Positions 8,411 to 12,392 of a DNA stretch of 12,392 nucleotides are shown in pieces. The notes below the pieces were generated by a model. That model saw only the letters and a list, made by a program, of their open reading frames with translations. It did no database searches and had not been told where the DNA came from. The stretch is from NCBI GenBank assembly GCA_015657535.1, contig JADHZB010001935.1, positions 5,348 through 17,739 on the forward strand. Direction: 5' to 3'. Within the stretch, counting starts at the first letter, position 1, and the number at the start of each line of letters is the position of its first letter. A program made the translations under genes and the position numbers. This DNA is from Nephromyces sp. MM_2019. Lineage: Eukaryota; Apicomplexa; Aconoidasida; Nephromycida.

Positions 8411-8794
8411 GTGTGTATGTGTTTATATGTGAGTTTGTATGTTTGCATGTATGTGCTTGAATGTCTATGTGTATATGTGCCTGTGTTTATATGTGTATTT
8501 ATTCGAATGCGTGTGTGGGTATGTGTGTATATATATATGTGTGTGTGTGTTTATGTGTGTATATATATATGTCTGTGTGTTGGGGTCTGTACAAGTATGT
8601 GTGTGTGTGTATCTGTGGTTTATGTATATGTGTGTATTTGTGGTTTGTGGATGTGTATGTGTACGGATTGTGTAGGTGTTTGTATGAGTGTAGAAATACT
8701 AAGTTTATCTAAGCTTCATTATATGTGTGTGAGTATGTTTGAATATGTGTGTGTGTGTGTGTGTGTTTTGCAAATGTGTATATTAAGGTGTTGA
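8411..8794 (+). repeat. Degenerate TG/TATG tract
   Basis: About 380 bases of TG with frequent TA, TTT and single-base interruptions. It includes two copies of TGTGTGTATATATATATGT (from about 8523 and 8557). The degeneracy suggests an old, decaying microsatellite. It is open in all three plus-strand frames, which is a compositional artefact. Confidence 0.8.
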
Positions 8795-10253
8795 AAAAGA
8801 ATTAGAGTAATTATTGTTGTTATTATATATGTTGGTGAGTGTGATATTGGGGTTTGTTTATGTAGGGCAATGCATGTCTGTGTGTGTTCGTCTAGTATGG
8901 GCTGAATGCATGAGCATGATATGTTACTATGATGGTTTTGTGTGTAACTGTGTATTTATATATATATATCTATATGTGTTTGAATTTTGTGTAAGTATGC
9001 GTGTGTATAATTACAAATAAGAATTGCGTGTGTGTGTGTGTATTTGTACGGTTATGTGATAAGCGTAACATATATATATAAATAACGTGCGTGCGCATAT
9101 GTATTTATGTTTTGTATAGATATGAATATGGTATATGGTTGTGTGTTTATATATGGCTGATAAATGTATACACAATGTGTGTGCATGATTTTAGTGTGTA
9201 TATATAAGATATATTTATGTGTGTTTCATACATTATGTGTGAATTTGCGGAGACATAATCCTGTTTTCAAAGATGTTCAAACTTAGATCAACTAAATACT
9301 AGTGTGTGTGTGTAGTTTAGCTTTTTTAGTTGTTATTAAACTTGCAGTCATTTTTAACAAAATTTCACACATTTTATTTTGTTATAACATAATTAGGATT
9401 TACACACATTAAGTCTTAATTTCTTTATATTGATTATATATATATATATTTGCTAAGCATAAATATGTATAAATATTTTGTGTATATATATTGTCTATAT
9501 ATATATTGTGTGTGTATATAATGTGTGTGTATATATAACTGTGTGTATGCATATATATATGTGTGTAAATATATATATGTGTAAATATATGTTATGATGT
9601 GTAAATATGTGTGTAGTATGAAGATGTGTATATATACATATATTGTGATAAATATTATAAAATATAAATATATTTGAATTATTTCAGTGTGTGTAGTTTC
9701 AATTGAAAATACGGATATTAAAACTGAGCTCAAAATTTTTGTTTTTATTTTTACTTTAAATTGAATTTTAAATTTGTAATTTAATAAAAATAAAAAAAAT
9801 ATATATAAATGTGTATTTATATATAGATATATATGCTGTGTGTATATTAGTATATAAGTTGTGTGTATGTGAGTGTTGTATGTGTATGATATGTTGTGTG
9901 TGTGTGTGTGTATGTATTTGTGTTGTATGTATCTGTATTTATTTTGTGTGGGTGTGTTGTGTGTAACTATATGTATAAATATTCTAAGAAATATGTGTAA
10001 ATAAATATATTAAAAAGAAAACAAAAATGAAATACTAAAAAAGATAAATAGTGTGCAAAAATAAAAAATATTAAATAGTAAGGTAATGATTAATTTATTA
10101 ATAAGATATATCAAAATTTTTAATTAAAAACAAATGTGTGTACATTTTAAAAACAGTTTATATAAGATAATAAGTATCGAATTTTTTATAATTTTCATAT
10201 TGACATAAAATATGATTTGTATATGGTGTATGGTGTGTTTATGTGTATAATAT

Positions 10254-10466
10254 GTGTGTGTGAGTGTGTGTGTGTGTCTATGTGTGTGTGTGTGTCTATG
10301 TGTGTGTATGTGTCAGTGTGTCTATGTGTGTCATGTGTGTGTGTGTAAGTGTGTGTGTATGTGTAATGTGCCTGTGTATATGTGTGTCACGTTTGTGTGT
10401 GTAAGTGTGTGTGTAATGTGTCTGTGTATGTGTAATGTGTCTGTGTAATGTGTCTGTGTATGTGTG
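10254..10466 (+). repeat. TG minisatellite with TGTCTATG and GTAATGTGTCTGTG motifs
   Basis: Repeats of TGTGTCTATGTG occur at about 10273-10330, followed by GTAATGTGTCTGTGTATGTG-type units at about 10362-10462. It lies 3' of the right-hand minus-strand gene and outside its reading frame. Confidence 0.8.
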
Positions 10467-10641
10467 TGATTAAGATAAGGGTGTGTACTTATCAAAATTG
10501 TTTTGAAATCAAGTTTGTGTGTGTAGGTTTATTCGTGGAGTGATTAATTTGGGGTTAAATATTTTAGTTTGGTGTGTTTGTGTTATTCAAGGGTGTTTTA
10601 TAATGTGTGTTAATTTGAGAGGGCTGTTTCATCGTTTGTGT

Positions 10642-12390
10642 TTAAGTGTGTTTATTATTGGATTGTGTGAATCTATTGTTGGGTTGTGTGTAGGTATTGT
10701 TTGGTTGTGTGTGAGTATTATTAGGTTGTGTGTGTGTGTTATTAGGTTGTGTGTATGCATTGTTTGATTGAGTGTATGTATTGTTTGGTTGTGTGTGAGT
10801 ATTATTAGGTTGTGTGTGTGTGTTATTAGGTTGTGTGTATGCATTGTTTGATTGAGTGTATGTATTGTTTGATTGTGTGTATATATTGTTTGATTGAGTG
10901 AGTGAATTGCCTGGTTGTGTAGGTACATCCATTTGATTTGCTTGTGTATGTGTGTTCATGTTTTGTGATGGTGTGTGTGTACTAGGTGGGGGTGTGTGCA
11001 TATTAGATGATTGAGTATATGTATTAGAGGTTTGTGTGTATGCACTCGAGTTCTGTGTGTGTGTAATAGAGGGCTGTGTGTATGTATTAGAGGGCTGTGT
11101 GTATGTATTAGAGGGCTGTGTGTATGTGTTAGATGGTTGTGTGTGTGTGTGTGGATGGGGTGATTGTGAATTACTAAATTCTGGGAGTGGATAATGCCAT
11201 TGTGATTGTGTGTTTTGAGAAGTTGGTGTATTCATAGGGTGTGTGCAGTTTTGTGTCTGTATATAAAGTGGTGGTAATGTGAAATAATTTGAATGTGTGT
11301 GTGTATGTGTATTACCTTGCACATAATTTAAGGGTGGTGAGTTTGTGTGTGTATCCATATTTTGATCGAATGACGATTGTGTGTGTGTAGAGTGTGTAGT
11401 TGGGGGTGATATACTATTACTAGGGTTTTGTGTGTAAGAAGGTTGAGTCTTATTAGGGGATGAATTGTAATTGTTTGATTGATTATTATAAAACGTGGGT
11501 AAAGTGTGTGTATTATAATTGGTTGAGTAAGCTTGTGTGTGTGTGGAATGATTATTATTAGATGGATTAGTTTGTGTGTGTGTGTGTGTAGGGAAAATTG
11601 ATGTCTTATTTGTGTGCATATTGGGTTGTGTGTATGTGTCTGACATAGACATAGAATTGTGTGTATTTTCATTGCTTGTGTGTGTGTGTGTGTGGTTACT
11701 TGTGTATAGAAATGATGATTGTGTGTGTAAAGCAGGTGCTATATTTTGATAATGTGTTTGATTATTTGAATTATATGGATAACTTGGATGCGTATTGGGT
11801 TGTGTTATTTTGTGTGTATTATTTTGAGTGTTTGTGTGTGTAGTGTTTTGAGTGTTTGTGTGTGTATTGTTTTGTAAGTTCGTGTGTGTAGTGGTTTGTG
11901 GAGTAATGTATGCAGTGGCTTGTGGAGCAGTGTGTGTATTATTTTGGAGATTGGTGTGTGTATTTAGTTTGTTATTGGCTTGTGGGTAGGTGTGTATGTT
12001 AGTGTGTGTAGTGCTTGCTATATTATTATGTGTACTGTTATTTGTATTATTGTGTTTATTATTAATTGTGTTGTTATGTGTGCTATTGTGTGTATTATTG
12101 TGTGTATTGTTTGGTATAGTTCGATTATTAATCGGAAGTTTAATTAAATTTGAGTGTGTAAAATTAATTATGGTTGGTTCACTATCGGATACTTTGTTTT
12201 CTAATTCGTTTATATTTACCTTATTTTTAGTGTGTGTACTTAAATTATTATTTAGTGTTTGTGTGTATTTAATTGATGAGTAATCAACATTACCTTCATT
12301 GAATTTAGCAATATTATCTTCATTATATGTGTATAATACATTTTGTTTATTAGCTGATTGTGTGTGTGTAGTGGTAGGGGGGGGGTGTGT
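10642..12390 (-). CDS. Thr/His/Asn/Gln-rich low-complexity protein, 5' partial (at least 582 residues)
   Basis: I do not recognise a family. Reading the minus strand from the right edge, the frame stays open for 582 codons and stops at TAA (10644-10642). The first Met in this frame is at 11652 (MSMSDTYTQ), but the 246 codons before it are also open and of the same composition. The start therefore most likely lies beyond the window, unless 11652 is used, giving 336 residues. The part nearest the edge is mixed (ELENKVSDSEPTIINF); then come NNTHNN and NTHTN strings, and the C-terminus is built of seven-residue units of the type NNTYTQP/S. I see no signal peptide, membrane segment or known domain in the visible part. 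In favour of coding: the sense strand consistently reads ACACAC and AATAAT in one frame, no stop interrupts 1.7 kb of AT-rich DNA, and repeat units are multiples of three. Against: lack of conserved sequence. The function is unknown. Confidence 0.62.
   Translation of the reverse strand, partial: THPPPTTTHTQSANKQNVLYTYNEDNIAKFNEGNVDYSSIKYTQTLNNNLSTHTKNKVNINELENKVSDSEPTIINFTHSNLIKLPINNRTIPNNTHNNTHNSTHNNTINNKHNNTNNSTHNNIASTTHTNIHTYPQANNKLNTHTNLQNNTHTAPQATAYITPQTTTHTNLQNNTHTNTQNTTHTNTQNNTHKITQPNTHPSYPYNSNNQTHYQNIAPALHTQSSFLYTSNHTHTHTSNENTHNSMSMSDTYTQPNMHTNKTSIFPTHTHTQTNPSNNNHSTHTQAYSTNYNTHTLPTFYNNQSNNYNSSPNKTQPSYTQNPSNSISPPTTHSTHTQSSFDQNMDTHTNSPPLNYVQGNTHTHTHSNYFTLPPLYIQTQNCTHPMNTPTSQNTQSQWHYPLPEFSNSQSPHPHTHTQPSNTYTQPSNTYTQPSNTYTQPSITHTQNSSAYTQTSNTYTQSSNMHTPPPSTHTPSQNMNTHTQANQMDVPTQPGNSLTQSNNIYTQSNNTYTQSNNAYTQPNNTHTQPNNTHTQPNNTYTQSNNAYTQPNNTHTQPNNTHTQPNNTYTQPNNRFTQSNNKHT
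10696..10863 (-). repeat. Perfect 84-bp tandem duplication of four 21-bp units
   Basis: Bases 10696-10779 and 10780-10863 appear identical by eye. Each copy consists of four 21-bp units encoding seven-residue repeats of the NNTHTQP type, so the duplication adds 28 residues without shifting the frame. Shorter 21-bp units continue on both sides, and at about 11070-11135 three further copies of a related unit (ATTAGAGGGCTGTGTGTATGT) occur. Confidence 0.88.
12377..12385. repeat. G9 homopolymer in the Thr/His-rich frame
   Basis: Nine consecutive G on the plus strand encode the PPP in THPPPTTT on the minus strand. Such a run is prone to slippage in replication and in sequencing. A one-base error here would change where the frame continues to the right of the window. 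Confidence 0.85.
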
Positions 12391-12392
12391 AG

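Larger units (their letters stand above)
8231..10641. other. 2.4-kb spacer, TG- and TA-rich, no gene recognised
   Basis: This is the largest stretch without a supported gene. On the plus strand TG-rich tracts dominate from about 8410 to 9240 and again at 9840-9960 and 10230-10470. TA/TG mixtures fill 9430-9640. More ordinary AT-rich sequence lies at 8260-8400, 9720-9830 and 9980-10200. Frames within it encode only Cys/Val or Tyr/Ile/Thr strings expected from the repeats. Both flanking genes are on the minus strand, so it should contain the IF-1 promoter and any 5' exon, plus the 3' end of the right-hand gene. Confidence 0.65.

Noticed and set aside
8411..9020. Several plus-strand frames of 68-127 residues rich in Cys/Val/Tyr
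   Set aside because: They are products of degenerate TG/TATG repeats, overlap each other in different frames, and show no domain.
9434..9733. A 99-residue Tyr/Ile/Thr-rich minus-strand frame
   Set aside because: Its composition is what TA/TG tracts give by chance; there is no support from motifs or neighbouring exons.
10629..10928. A second minus-strand frame overlapping the Thr/His/Asn protein
   Set aside because: It is a shifted reading of the same 21-bp units and closes soon after the repeat ends, while the main frame continues to the edge.

Overview
The window looks like nuclear DNA of a very AT-rich protist. The genes have spliceosomal GT-AG introns, the proteins carry long Asn/Thr/His/Gln-rich inserts, and non-coding DNA is saturated with (TG)n/(CA)n and (TA)n tracts. 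Two genes point to a plastid-bearing alveolate, most likely an apicomplexan: uroporphyrinogen decarboxylase, and a spliced, nuclear-encoded, bacterial-type initiation factor IF-1. Both are nuclear genes for apicoplast functions in known apicomplexans. Piroplasms (Theileria, Babesia) are less likely because they are known to lack a full heme pathway. The placement is an inference and no genus can be named from the sequence alone.

Layout. Bases 1-471 are a TG-rich minisatellite stretch, probably intron or 5' flank of the first gene. Bases 472-1609 (+) hold the C-terminal half of uroporphyrinogen decarboxylase in four exons. Bases 1610-3157 separate convergent genes and contain CA-rich DNA, a TA run and a 30-bp minisatellite. 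Bases 3158-6208 (-) are one intact, apparently intronless 1016-residue Vps51-like tethering subunit with Thr/His/Gln/Asp repeat inserts. Bases 6209-7163 are AT-rich spacer with a small hairpin. Bases 7164-8129 (-) are an IF-1 gene in at least three exons; its initiator Met is not resolved. Bases 8231-10641 are about 2.4 kb of TG- and TA-rich DNA with no supported gene. Bases 10642 to the right edge (-) are an uninterrupted frame of at least 582 codons encoding a Thr-His/Asn/Gln low-complexity protein. That frame runs off the window, contains no Met before position 11652, and carries a perfect 84-bp tandem duplication near its 3' end.

The genes do not form an operon. The decarboxylase (heme synthesis) and IF-1 (organellar translation) may both act in a plastid, while Vps51 acts in endosome-to-Golgi membrane tethering. 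The most unusual property is the dinucleotide repeat: it enters coding sequence only in the orientation that reads ACACAC (Thr-His) on the sense strand, and it also sits against splice sites. I saw no tRNA, rRNA, transposon or CRISPR array.
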